A stretch of 64,000 nucleotides of DNA from Paratinospora sagittata (GCA_035771175.1 CM069613.1:6506001-6570000); one strand, 5' to 3'; positions 1-11,920 are shown, counted from the stretch's first letter. The notes: generated by a model not told the origin, from the sequence alone. Numbers and translations are program-made.

Positions 1-488
1 TTAAGGAGTCTTGATCTTGGAGACTAGCAGGCCATGTTTGATGAGTGACTAACAACTCTAGACGAGCTTGTATCGCTACATTCAACTGGTATGGGACAGC
101 TTGAACATAGAGGATACCTGGGAAGCCTTAGTTGGTAGGACATTTGCGCATTGTTTGGGTGTATTGAAGTTTCTTTATGGAATCTTATATCACCGGGCTA
201 GAGTGGTATGGGACACTTGAATACGGAGGGTATAAGTGAAAGTTTGGGAATTTTCTTTATACCATTGTTGTGTGGTATGTTGTTTGTTTGTTTGCTTGTC
301 TTGTTTACATGTATCAAAACCAAATCCTGTACCCTGTGACAATCATGGATTGTCAAAATTTTATAAAACTTAGAAACTGAATCAATAGGAGCATTTTATT
401 TTCGAGAACTTAGAATTCTGAATCTAGAGTCACCCTAAACGAAAATAATTATCTCATGTAGTACTGAAGATGAGTTGAAATTTTATAG

Positions 489-1823
489 ATGGCTCCACCT
501 CGAAGAATGAACACCAGGTCTATGAGTGATCTCATAAGGGACACTGAACCTGCTGAGCAGACACAATCGACATCCGAATCTCAGCCGACGGAGCAAGAAC
601 ATGCAAATCAAACAGTGAATGTTGACTCTGCTGGAACAGAGAACGTCCAACCTACAACAGTTCCAACCCCTGGAATTGTTTTGGGTCCAGAGCTGATGGC
701 TGAATTTGTGAGGCAAGTTGTGGAACAGGTGACCAAACAGATGCCTCAACCTCAACTGAATCCAACAATTGTGGTGTAGAATGAAACAGGAACTCAAAAC
801 ATCAGGAGACCTGAAGAAAATGAATGGGCAGATCAATTGAAAGACTTCCAACGTATGCATCCTTCGAAATTTGAAGGAAAACCGGATCCAAGGGAAGCCG
901 ACAAGTGGTTCCAGGAGGTTCAAGAACACTTGGAAGTTCTGTGAGTAACTGGTCCAAGAATGGTGGCAATTGCGGCTTACCAATTCATAGGTGAGGCCAA
1001 ACATTGGTAGAGAATGGTTAAAGAAAGTCCTACAGTGGACGTGAACACTATGACCTGGGCGACTTTTGAAGAAATATTTTAGGATAAATTCTTTCCCAAA
1101 GCGAACAGAAAATAACTACAATTTGAATTTGTGAGACTGATACAGAGGAACATGACAGTAGCAGAATATGAGGCGAAGTTTATCGAACTTTCCAGATTTG
1201 CTCTTGAGCTGGTCGCCAACGAACAGATGAAAGCTAGTAGAATTGCAGAAGGTCTCAAATTGGAGATTAGAAAGGTGGTTGTTCCGATGAATCTGGAGAC
1301 TTACAAAGAGGTAGTTGAACGAGCCCTGTTAGTAGAAAGAGAACTGAACCTACAAGAAACAATACGGAACAGGAACAAAAGGCCGCAAGGACAGAATTCT
1401 GATTACCAGAGTAATCACAACAAGAGGCAGAATCTGAATAATTTCGGTAGCAATGGTAATACGTGGAACAGAAACACGTTCAACAATGGGAACCAGTGGA
1501 ACAGGGGACAGAATCACAACAACGGATCAGGAGGGTCTAGGCATAATGGTGGACAACAGATGCAGCAAAATAATATTCGTGTACCCCAACAAAATAGAAA
1601 TCAAGTAGTAGATACAAGACTTTGCTTCAAATGCAACCGACCGGGTCATTTGGCACGAAACTGCACTGCGCAAGGAGTTCGACAAAATTTTCGTCCGGGC
1701 AACTGGCAGAACAACAACAATGTACAAGGACGAAATCAAGCCAATCGTCCAAGTTATAATCAGAACCAAATCCAAAACCAAAACCAAGGCAGAGTCTTTG
1801 CAATTACAGAAGGAAATCCTTAA
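489..1823 (+). pseudogene. gag of chromovirus A1, disrupted
   Basis: This encoded the structural capsid/nucleocapsid polyprotein that packages element RNA. ATG at 489 is supported by the matching start of relative B (MAAPRRRNTRS against MAPPRRMNTRS). The reading frame is broken by TAG at 777 (CAG in B), a TGA at about 942 present only in this copy (GGA in the right copy), TAG near 1006 (TGG in B), TAG near 1080, and a frameshift near 1110. The longest open part is 1131-1823. It carries an Asn/Gln-rich linker and a zinc knuckle CFKCNRPGHLARNC (C-x2-C-x4-H-x4-C) near 1624. It ends at TAA 1821-1823 where B reads on, so gag and pol were probably one ORF. Confidence 0.88.
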
Positions 1824-1844
1824 CAAGAAGTTAATGCAAACGAA

Positions 1845-2378
1845 TTGGTAGAAGGTACTTTCATTTTATTTCATGTTACAGTTAAAGTCTTGTTTGATTC
1901 TGGAGCATCAAGGTCTTTTATTTCTGAAAACTTAGCCAGAAAACTACAACTTTCCATTGTACCTTTATCTGTCGTTATGAAGATTTCAACTCCAGTAAGA
2001 GTAAACGTCCCAACAACTGAAAAATGTAGTTGTGACCTTAGAATTAATGATAAGCTTATTTCAGCTGAATTGATACTCTTACCCATTAATGATTATGATG
2101 TAATCTTGGGTATGGATTGGTTATCTGAATACCAAGCCCAGATCGACTGCCTTCGAAAAAAGATTACCTTGCTATTACCTTCAGGAGCGTTGTTGAAAAT
2201 CTATGGGGATAGAAACAAAATCTCGAGAAATATCATGTTCGCACTTCTCGAATCTTTGAATCAAAATGAGGAATTCAAAACCCTAACAGAAGCCGAGCCT
2301 CTAAAGCCCTTGAGTAATTTAGAAGAGTACTTGGTGGTTAGAGACTTCCCTGAAGTGTTTCCCGAAGAATTAACATGA
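1845..2378 (+). pseudogene. Protease region of chromovirus A1 pol
   Basis: This is a retroviral-type aspartic protease that would process the polyprotein. The active-site signature DSGASRSFIS lies near 1897, and a later hydrophobic segment ending in DVILGMDWL fits the protease fold. The frame closes at TGA 2376-2378 (GAATTAACATGA), where relative B reads on into RT through PEELPELPPK. The start at 1845 is only the first ATG-like codon after the gag stop and is not a real translation start. Confidence 0.85.
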
Positions 2379-2441
2379 TTACCTCCAAAGTGGGAAGTAG
2401 AGTTCAAGATAGAACTGAACCCTGGAACAGACCCCATAGCC

Positions 2442-2936
2442 ATGTCACCCTACAGAATGGCCCCTAGCGAACTAATAGAACAAAGGACTCAGCTTGACGA
2501 TCTTAGTGCGAAGGAATTCATCCAGCCGAGCGAATCACCCTGGGGAGCACCAGTATTGTTTGCCAAAAAGAAAGATGGGTCGATGAGACTGTGTATTGAC
2601 TATAGAAAATTAAATCAAGTCACAGTCAAGAACAAGTACCCCATTCCCAGAATAGATGATTTGTTCGATCAACTGAAGGGAGCAACTTGTTTTTCCAAGA
2701 TCGACCTAAGGTCCGGTTATCACCAACTTAGAATCAAAGAGTCAGACATACCGAAGACAGCATTCAGGACTAGGTATGGACACTTTGAATTCAGAGTCAT
2801 GCCATTTGGACTCACTAATGCACCAGCAGCATTTATGGACCTCATGAATAGGACGTTTAGGCCTCATCTAGACAAATTTGTACTGGTATTTGTTGATGAT
2901 ATTTTGGTTTATTCGAAAACCAATGAGGAACATTAG
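2442..2936 (+). pseudogene. Reverse transcriptase region of chromovirus A1
   Basis: This is the RNA-dependent DNA polymerase core. The conserved blocks [35 protein letters not shown] and [17 protein letters not shown] are present. The catalytic FVDDILVYS motif (Y/F-x-D-D class) is near 2890. The segment is open for 164 codons and closes with TAG at 2934-2936 (a CAG-to-TAG type change before EHL). The catalytic aspartates remain, so inactivation is by truncation rather than active-site loss. Confidence 0.9.
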
Positions 2937-2954
2937 GAACACCTTACAGTAGTT

Positions 2955-4232
2955 TTGGAAACATTGAGGCGAAATGAATTGTATGGCAAATTTGAAAAAT
3001 GTGAATTTTGGATGAAGTCAGTCAAATTTTTGGGCCATGTAGTGTCATCAGAAGGGATATCCATAGATCCAACAAAAGTTGAGGCAGTAATGAACTGGGA
3101 AAAGCCAAAGTCAGTGACAGATATTAGAAGCTTTTTGGGACTAGCTGGTTACTATAGAAGATTTATCCTAAATTTTTTGAGACAAGCTGAGCCTATGACA
3201 AAGCTAACAAGGAAGGATGCCAAATTTAATTGGGATGAGAAATGTGAGAATTCCTTTCAGGAGTTGAAGAGACGATTAACCACGACCCCAATATTGATCA
3301 CTCCTGCAAGCGGAGTCGGTTATGTTATTTACACTGACGCTTCTAAGAATGGTCTTGGCGCTGTTCTGATGCAGGAAGGTAAAGTGGTTGCGTATGCTTC
3401 TAGGCAACTGAAGACTCACGAACAGAACTACCCGACTCATGATTGAGAATTGGCTGCTATTGTATTTTCCTTGAAGATATGGAGACACTATCTTTATGGA
3501 GAGAAATTTGATCTATACTCTGACCATAAGAGTTTGAAGTACATCTATACACAAAAGGAGTTAAATTTGAGGCAAAGGAGATGGATGGAATTGTTGAATG
3601 ATTATGATTTTCAGCTGCATTATCACCCAGGGAAAGCCAACGTAGTCGCAGATGCTTTAAGTCGAAAATCATATAAGAACGATGCAGAAAAAGCCCAGAT
3701 GTACCAATTGATTGAAGATTATAATTTGGGCGTACAAAAAGGTAAAAATCAAATTTTCTTATATAATATGAGTTGTAAGCCAGACCTACTACATCAAATT
3801 AAGGATGGTCAAGCTCAAGATAGAAAACTGATAAAATGGGTGGCAGATGCAAGAGCCAATAATGGAAATGCAAATTTCAAGATCGATTCAGAAGGGTTAT
3901 TAAGGTTCAGAGATCGAATTTGTGTACCCAGAATTGAAGAAATTAAAAAGATCTTATTTGATGAGGCACATCAGACGAAATACACTTTACATCCTGGTGG
4001 AGATAAGATGTACCAAAATTTGAAGAAAAACTACTGGTGGAAACGTATGAAAAGAGATGTGGCCAAATATGTGTCTAAATGCCTTACATGTCAGCAAGTT
4101 AAGGCCGAACATAAAAGACCGTCTGGATTGTTACAACCTTTAGAAATCCCTGAATGGAAATGGGATAACATAGCAATGGATTTCGTCGGAGCTCTTCCTA
4201 GAAATCAGAAGGTGAGGATAAGGTTTGGGTAA
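2955..4232 (+). pseudogene. RT thumb, RNase H and integrase N-terminal region of chromovirus A1
   Basis: The segment continues RT ([17 protein letters not shown]), then the Ty3-type RNase H ([15 protein letters not shown] near 3328; [18 protein letters not shown] near 3640). It ends with the integrase zinc-binding region ([11 protein letters not shown] ... [11 protein letters not shown]) and the first catalytic aspartate in MDFVGALPR near 4180. TGA at 3444-3446 splits it in two. A short deletion near 4211 shifts frame relative to B and ends it at 4232. Confidence 0.88.
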
Positions 4233-4234
4233 TT

Positions 4235-5224
4235 GTGGATCGACTTACTAAAATGGTGCACTTCTTACCTATTAAATCCACATATACGATTAGTAAACTG
4301 GGTGAGCTGTATGTTAAAGAGATTGTGAAGCTACACGGAGTACCCAAATCGATAGTGTCAGATAGAGATGCCTTATTCACATCTCAATTCTGGCAGAGCT
4401 TACAGCGGGAATTGGGAACCAAATTAACCATGAGCACCGCCTATCATCCTCAGACAGATGGTCAATCCGAAAGGGTTATTCAGATCTTAGAAGACATGTT
4501 GAGAGCTTGTGTACTGGATTTCAAGGGAAATTGGAGTAAATATTTACACCTAGCAGAGTTTGCTTATAACGATAGTTACCAGGCAAGCATACAAATGGCT
4601 CCATATGAAGCTCTATATGGACGACCATGTAGGTCACCACTGTGTTGGGCTGATTGGGAAGATAAGGTACTTACAGGACCTGATATGATAATGGAAATGA
4701 ACGAAAAAGTGAAGTTGATCCAGAAAAGGCTAGTTACTGCACAGAGTAGGCAGAAGAGCTACGCAGATAAGAGGCGCCAACCTCTAGAGTTTCAAAAAGG
4801 TGATAAGGTGTTTCTGAGAATAAGTCCTCAAAAAGGCATCATGAGGTTTCGTAATAAAGGGAAATTATCGCCGCGATTCATCATTCCGTTCAAGATCAGT
4901 GTTCAAATTGGTGAGAATGCTTACAAACTAGACTTACCAACTAGTTTATCCGCCATCCACAACGTATTCCATGTGTCGATGTTGCGAAAATATGAACCAG
5001 ACCCTTCCCACACCATCGATTGGAAAGACATAAAAGTACAAGCTGATGCCACCTATGAAGAAGTACCCTTACAGATCCTAGATTGGAAAGTTCATAGCTT
5101 GAGGAACAAAGACATCCCATTAGTTAAAGTATTGTGGAAGCATCACGGAGTTAAAGAAGCCACTTGGGAACCTGAAGGCGAAATGAAGGCCAAATACGCT
5201 GACTTATTTCAAAGAACACTCTAA
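4235..5224 (+). pseudogene. Integrase core and chromo-like C-terminus of chromovirus A1
   Basis: This is the longest open piece of pol (329 codons). It holds the second and third catalytic residues of the D-D-E integrase core (IVSDRDALFTSQFW near 4355; DGQSERVIQILEDML near 4460). A GPY/F-like module (KLSPRFI ... NVFHVSMLRKY) follows, then a terminal chromo-like segment, VKVLWKHHGVKEATWEPE. Chromo-like tails in chromovirus integrases are thought to steer insertion to particular chromatin. The core begins in the preceding broken frame, so no complete integrase is encoded. TAA at 5222-5224 is the natural end. Confidence 0.9.
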
Positions 5225-5362
5225 GTTCCGAGATACAACTGGTCAACAGTGGAAAAAGTTGAACATCATCAAGTAAGTAAGCTTATACTTTAATTTCGGG
5301 ACGAAATTTCTTTTAAGACGGAAAGATTGTAATACCCAGAAAAAAAAAAAGAAAAAAAAAAA

Positions 5363-5816
5363 ACAACCCAAACAGCTCAACAGTGCAACAGACTCAAATA
5401 GGTTTTGGGAATCCACCAAAATTCATGGTGAAAGTCAAGAACAACTGCCCTATGTGCCCTGTCATAGACATTCATGTCAAATGCGGAAACTTCTCTCAGA
5501 ACCTCGTCAACCCCCAGCAATTTAAAGTACTAGGTCGTAACGAATGTGTCGTTAACAGTGGGCTGCCATTGGCCCCACTGCAGAAAATTTCATTCAATTA
5601 CTCTCATAAGAAGTTTCCCATTTCACCTAGTTCCTAGAATTTCCAGTGCGAGTGAAACTAGTAAACCACTCATTAGTCTATACTATTCATTGCAACTAAT
5701 TTGCCTTTTCTTCTCTTAACATAACCAGATCTGGTATTGTTATAGTTCACTTACTAGATACACGATTCAAGTCACTTGAAAAGCAAGCAAAAGGTGCCAT
5801 CAACTAACAGATTACC
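5363..5816 (+). pseudogene. Captured TPD1-like (secreted cysteine-rich protein) exon inside the LTR
   Basis: The open frame spans about 5363-5637. It reads as the mature domain of the TPD1-like family (small secreted Cys-rich plant proteins related to the anther ligand TPD1). Marks are IDIHVKCGNFSQ, LVNPQQFKV, NECVVNSGLPLAP, regularly spaced cysteines and ISFNYSHKKFPI. No signal peptide or first exon is present. The frame stops at TAG 5635-5637, one base from a TGG Trp codon; after it NFQCE and a natural TGA at 5653 follow in frame, so a nonsense mutation removed the last cysteine. The rest to 5816 resembles 3' UTR. Family assignment is by motif memory; fragment status is certain. Confidence 0.72.
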
Positions 5817-6220
5817 TGTAATACCCAGAAAAAAAAAAGATGTGAAACAAGATACGGAAACCTCGTCGAGATCTCGCCAACATGTCGCCTGAAACCTCGC
5901 CGAGATCTCGCCGAAAATCTTTCACTCTCGCTCTCTTTAAACCCAATCGCCGAAAACAACGCACAAACCTTTCGAAACCCTCTTCTCTTCTCTTCCTTTC
6001 TTCCAGCGCACACCGCCGCCGCCCTCTCTTCCCTCCTCCGCCGCGGATCTCGCAGCCGCCACCGCTCTGTTTCTTCTCTTCTCTTCTCATCTCGCCGCTG
6101 CAAACTCTACCATCCGCCACAGATCTCGCCGCCCTTTCTCTCTCTCTGTTCTCTTCACCGATCTCTCGCATCCGATCCCTTTCCTCCGATCTCCCGATCT
6201 CTCGTCCCCTCGCCCTCACC

Positions 6221-6245
6221 TTCTTCTTCTTCTTCTTCTTCTTCT
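6221..6245. repeat. (CTT)n microsatellite in LTR A1
   Basis: A short CTT run at the 3' end of the CT-rich block of the LTR. The equivalent tract is about 38 bp at 33945-33982 and about 72 bp at 25603-25674 in the 5' LTR. Confidence 0.9.
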
Positions 6246-6366
6246 CCTTTTCCCTTTTCTCTCTCTCTCCCCTGTCCGCCCAGCAACTCAAGTAATTTTA
6301 CTTTACTTTATTTTATTTCCTTTCTTTTCTTTTAAGCAACAACCATGATATGTTATATAATACATT

Positions 6367-6469
<103 letters not shown>

Positions 6470-6639
6470 CGTACACAATACCACGTATATACTTCCCTGT
6501 TTTCTCCCTTCATTCGGTCCTGCAACTAGCACATTTTAGTTTAGCTTATTTATTTTTTCTTTTATTTTAAGCAACCAACTCAAGCATATTTTAGTTTAGT
6601 TTATTTATTTATTTTTCTTTTCTTTTAAGAAACCAACAG

Positions 6640-7160
6640 TAATACATTTATATGTATCATACAAAATTTTTACCAAGTATTATTATTATTATTATTTTAT
6701 TGCAACTCCAGTGTTATTATTTTTTAAACATGACAATTCAAGTATTATCATTTTTAAGCAACCAAAATGTTATATAATATATTTATATATATGTTATACA
6801 TACAATACGTTATTATTTTTTTAAACATTGCAATTCAAGTATTATTATTTTTTAAGCAACCAAAATGTTATATAATATATTTATATATATGTCATACATA
6901 CAATACGTTATTATTTTTTTGAACATTACAATTCAAGTATTATTATTTTTTAAGCAACCAAAATGTTATACAATATATTTATACATATATCATACATACA
7001 ATACGTTATTATTATTTTTTTTAACCATTGCAACTCAATTATTTATTTTTAGCAACCAAGATATTATATAATATATTTATATGTATCATACATTTTTTTT
7101 TAACCAAGTGTTATTATTTTTTTAGCAACCAAAATGTTATATAATATATTTATATATATC
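6640..7160 (+). repeat. AT-rich tandem array in LTR A1, period about 95-98 bp
   Basis: The module AAGCAACCAAAATGTTATATAA recurs near 6757, 6855, 6953, 7050 and 7130. Each time it is followed by ATATATTTATATATAT, CATACATACAATACG and a T-rich run ending in CAA(T/C)TCAAGT. The units are about 80-95% alike by eye. Equivalent arrays lie at about 26030-26540 and 34350-34840. Confidence 0.8.
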
Positions 7161-8598
7161 ACATATTGTATTATATCATGTTATACCATACACATCATTA
7201 TATCATATCACAAGACACTATAATATGTTATTATATATATATATATATACTTAGTTTAAACATCCAACCACTACATATATATATATGTATATGTCTCTAC
7301 ACTCATAATCGAGTAATTATCTTAACAAACGTAATATATGTGTACAAGTTGATTACCACGCGTGACGAGGAATTTAAGTAATTTGGAATTTAGCGATTCA
7401 GGTGGGAATGATTCTAGGCCTTCATAATATTTTATTTGATATATAGATAAGAATGTTAAATTAATTAGGTCCATAGTATTATTAGATTGCTTATGCATGC
7501 TTATTGTACATGATTATATATATACAATGTTGTGATTGTTTAACCATGACGATATGTGTGTTAATATGATTTTTATTCTGATCAAATGAAAATTGGATGC
7601 ATGAAATTCATGTGGTAGTTGAATTCATTTTTAAATTATAATGCCTGAGAATGAAATGTATGATTTGGAATATTGGCATAGTGAATGCGTGAACACTATT
7701 ATAATTGACTTTGTAACATGAGACCATGTGTAGTGGAGTTGAATATGTTTTATGAATTAACTTAATATCGTGCTTATACCGTACGTATGACGTGACATCA
7801 CTAAAGAACACGATTAAGATAAGAATCACACATATGAGGCAGTTATTCTAAGGAATATCGCCAATGTTTTAATTTTTGGGTTGTGTCACCCTGAGTTTGA
7901 TTTTCTAACGCTACGTGATTTGGAACGTGATGAAATTATCGACTCAAACAATCTAATGCTGCAACGATTAATGTGTGAAACTTGTTTGTAATGTTCTTGT
8001 GTATGTATCACAATAAAATATTGTTAATTGTTTAGATGACCCACTGGGCCTTCAAGCTCACCCCTAATTTTTATATGCAGGTGCTTAGGAGAATAAAATT
8101 GCGAGTTCGTGACATAGTGCAGAGTAGTGGGGGTAGGTTAATTAATTAGTATTATGGGACTGAATATTTTCATTTAATCTTTAAAGGTTTATTATTTAAA
8201 CGAATTGTATTGATAATTGAAATTCAATGAATGTTATTACGGTCAGTAAAGACCCTGTGATTTATTTCACTTGTGAATACCTTGGAATAGAATTCATTAA
8301 TTCTATTTGATTATTGTATTTTAGTGTTGTGTCCATAATGGATGGACAAGGGCAAGTACCCTCGTATGAAGATAAAGATTGTATGAAGAATTAAATGTAT
8401 TTGTTTATCTTAACCAGTAAGTTGATTGGAAGAATATAAACCCATAGTTTTACAAATTTTATTATTTATAAAATGGTTATGGGTTAAGATAGACGGATAC
8501 GAGTAACGTCTAGATTTTCGGTGATACTTTATATAAAAATCAAAATGTTCATTGTTTTACAAAAAAAAAAAATTAGTTTTGAAAATCGGGGTGTTACA

Positions 8599-10610
8599 TG
8601 TTTAGTCCTTCCAAAGTTCCAAATTAAATCTTCTCTCAATTTTGACGTAAAGTGATAAAAGAGTGTTATGATCAAAGTTCTCCAATTGACCCCCAAAGTC
8701 TAATACGCAAGCTTGAACATATCCTTTAAACAAGTCGACATGTTGAGAATAAAGATGCATTGGTAATATATCTAACTTTATCATAAATGCACAAGTAATA
8801 GATCGTTTGTTTTTATAAAAGACGAATAACATGAGTGTCAGACATCGCCTTGCTAATAAAGGCAACTCGAGGGCAAAAACAAATGGTTGATGGCATTTAC
8901 ATTGCAATTGATGATATTATTGGTTGTTCAACCAAGGCGAGGCCAGTGTCGACCATGAAAGTGAAATCCATCAACCACTCCTAGTGGTCACATCAAACAC
9001 GGCGAGCCATCATCCATTTTAATTGCCCAGTTTAAACGAGGAGAGTCATCAACGACTCAAGGAAGAAACTTTGATCAAGGAGCATTCGTTAATGAAAATA
9101 ACATTCATAGATATTATTGGTTTTTTAACCGAAGTGAGTATCAATGGTGAAAGTTAAAAGTCATCAACCACTCTTGAGTGACCACTTCAAACATGGGGAG
9201 CCATCACCGACTCTTAATGTCCACTTTAAATGAAGAGAGTCATTAGCAACTCAAGGAAGAGATTTTGATCATGGAGAATTCGCTAATGAAAGTAACATTT
9301 AATCTCGGGTTTGAAGAAAAAATATGCAAGAGCATTAGAACATGTAAAAGATAATGTATGAACTATTTATTTGACAGTGAATGTTTTGAATTCAAATGAA
9401 CAATTAATTAAATATCAAGTTAAATGAACAATGACATTAGAACATGTAAAAGATGAAGTATGAACTTCTTTTTGTTATCAAATGTTCATTTTCTTAATCA
9501 ATTGTTTTCATAATTATTATATTTGGTCCAATTGTTTTAGTAAAATGAATAGGTATAGGGTGTCTCAAGATGGTACTTAACCTAATTGAAAACAACTGGT
9601 GGTAGGCCCAAAATAATCTACACAGTAAGCATTACCAATGTTACTAATTTAAACTAGGTAAATGTTGTTTTATGAACATGTATTATTATAAAACCAAACA
9701 ATTATAACTGAATACGGTTGATGTTGAAAGAAGTGTACTTCTAAGTAGAAGAAACGTTGCTAAGTACTATATATTTGATATAAGAACAACGGTCGCAATC
9801 AAATGACCCCATTTAAGGTGTTGCCATGGATGCATGTGATGGTGTTGGAATATCATAATAGTTCAAAGCTCAAATTATCTAACCCACTTTATTCTTCTAA
9901 TACAAAACTATTGTGTAGTGGCCCCTAAATGATTAAAGTTTTTTTTTCCAGAAGATCCTCCCTAATCTATCTCAAATTCTTTTCCTCAAAACCCATAAAA
10001 GCAACGACAACTTAATAACCACAGTGTTTATCAGCTTTCACATCTCTTTACTTGTTGGATGTAAGGCCTCAAACGAAGTAGAAATTGATTAATAAATTTT
10101 TCAAGTCTTACGTTTCAAGTCTTACTAGGACTATTGAATTGGAGGAAGCATATCAAGTTTTTTCCAATGGGCATCAATTAAAGCTAGCGGGATAAATCGA
10201 TCTTTCCGTTGACATTCAAATATCTTGTGTTCACAAGGTAATTATTCAAGTATTTTTTGTATTGCACACCCACAATTAGTTTTCAACTAATTTGGCCATC
10301 ATGTTGTATCTCAAGCCTCCTACCATATTCTGCCAACTTATGCTTGTGGTGTGATTAAGATTTTCATCTCATATCCTTTGATAGTTTTCCCACAAAAGAA
10401 TGCCCTTCTATTTATTTAACGTCTCGATGATTATGAACTCCACAATCAACTATTATTGTTCAATCATTACCATATGCCAATTTTTCCCTCACAATTAGAA
10501 AGGACAATCACACTTCTTTGTTCCAATATCAATCACCTTTTTATTCTTTCTACGACATCCCGTAATTTTTTTCAATTAAATTTCTCACAAGAAAATTTTA
10601 TCTTGGGCAT
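8599..10610. other. Anonymous non-coding DNA between elements A and C (left unit)
   Basis: No gene is recognised. An ORF on the minus strand (8602-8907, 101 codons) includes YVQACVLDFGG, which resembles the integrase stretch RACVLDF(G/K)G of the neighbouring elements. Little else in it matches, so it is at best a degenerate integrase scrap. The rest is AT-rich with a 197-bp tandem repeat (8913-9300). Confidence 0.6.
8913..9300 (+). repeat. 197-bp tandem repeat, two copies
   Basis: Unit 1 (8913-9109) and unit 2 (9110-9300) both begin GATATTATTGG. They share in order a CATCAACCACTC block, a GGCGAGCC/GGGGAGCC block, AGTCAT with CAACTCAAGGAAGA, and end CGCTAATGAAAGTAACATT or a close variant. Identity is around 80% by eye. 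The unit is not coding in any frame. Confidence 0.8.
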
Positions 10611-11769
10611 TGTTGAGTAATAATTGCAAGTGCACAATATCATTAACAAGTAATAAAGTGAATAATAGAATATCATTCTTACGTAGATTTGTTACTCAAT
10701 TTCTTTGTTAACCACTAAAATTGTTTCACCCTAATCTTATCTGAACACCGATTAAAATTCGTTGTAACCTTAACAATAAAATTAAATCTAAAACATATCA
10801 AAATTAATCAAAGTAATCAGAATATAGAAACCTAGAATTACAATCTTCCCTTATATATCAATTGAATTTATCTAACTATTTTTTAATTAATTAATTAATT
10901 AAAGTTGTTAACTAAGAATCTAATTTATCTATAAGCTTCTTTCGATGGTCAAGAAAAATAACTTGATTAATTAAATCTCTATATTTCCTTGAAATTTAAA
11001 TTAAAACAAGATTTATAAGATCGTGTTCTTCAATGCTTACACATGTCTCGTGAGTATATTTCTATCTCACATGAACTCAATAGCTTTCACCATTTTTAAT
11101 CATATGTTATTTTAATCAAATTCACAAATCTAAACTCCCTTCGTCAAGATCGTATAGATTCAAAAAATCATCTAATTAATGATCAAATAATTAGAAGCAT
11201 TAAGAGCGGATTAAAATAGACAACTCCAAATAATTAATTAAAATCTAAAATCAAACATAAAATCCAATATTCATATGAGATCCAATTGTAACTCTAGGAA
11301 AACAACTTAGCTCATCATTGAACTAGAAGAAAACATAAAAATATTGATGAACATGTTGAATAGAAACAAGAAGAAACTAGAAAACCAATTGGAAGATGTT
11401 GAAGATTGCTCCCTTGTTTCTAACTTCACATTCTTCGCCTCCTTCGATCAGATTTTTCTTCAACTTTTTCTCCTATCTTTTCTCTTCTAGAAACCCTCCA
11501 CAATGAAGTCTATAAAGCCACAAGCCAGTAGGAGGTCGAAATAGGAAGCCCTAACTCGAATAGGAAACACTCAAAATTATTAAAAAGTTTCTAATTTTGA
11601 ATCGCAGCTCCACTTTCTTCCTTGTCGTTTTTCTTCTTGTTCTCCACTCCATATTCTCCCTCAAAACCCTTTCATATTGTAGTATTTCAAGTAGGAAGAA
11701 GTTATGGCCAAAACCCTAAAGTCGCGCAAAATTAGAAAGTCCTGGTGCAGTTGTTGGGAATTTGCAACA
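10611..11769. repeat. LTR-derived region upstream of Athila-like element C (left unit)
   Basis: The stretch starts TGTTGAGTAATAATTGCAAG and ends GGGAATTTGCAACA directly before the primer site. The right end fits an LTR end. The left end reads as the reverse complement of an Athila-type LTR end (CTTGCAAT ... CAACA), so the block may be two LTR 3' parts in opposite orientation rather than one LTR. A GCAAAATTAGAAAGTC(C/T)TGGTGC segment near 11725 recurs in the foldback at about 50974-51000. The outer boundary is uncertain. Confidence 0.45.
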
Positions 11770-11775
11770 AGTTTT

Positions 11776-11793
11776 TGGCGCCGTTGCCGGGGA
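11776..11793 (+). other. Primer binding site of element C (tRNA-Asp type)
   Basis: TGGCGCCGTTGCCGGGGA, six bases after the LTR end, is the primer-site sequence characteristic of Athila-like and related Ty3/gypsy elements. It would pair with the 3' end of a host tRNA to start minus-strand DNA synthesis. Confidence 0.9.
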
Positions 11794-11920
11794 ATCTTTT
11801 TTCTAATTTCTTTTGTTAATATTAATACCAATCCATCATAGTCTTAATATAAACTATTAATTTTTATTATTATTACTATTATTTTTATTTTATTTTTTTA
11901 CAGGTACTTGAAGCCGTTGG

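Noticed and set aside
483..1004. Open antisense ORF (173 codons) over gag, repeated at 28197-28718 and, as 207 codons, at 18162-18785 and 45877-46500
   Set aside because: It is the complement of the gag coding sequence and is conserved only as far as gag is. Codon bias of the sense strand explains the openness. No start context or known family supports it.
5882..6295. 137-codon ORF in the CT-rich part of the LTR (also 25298-25711)
   Set aside because: Low-complexity Ser/Pro/Phe product of a CT and CTT-rich tract; its length follows the microsatellite.
8602..8907. 101-codon minus-strand ORF with ACVLDFGG (also 36298-36603)
   Set aside because: The match to integrase is limited to about eight residues. 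It is reported only as a possible scrap inside the non-coding stretch.
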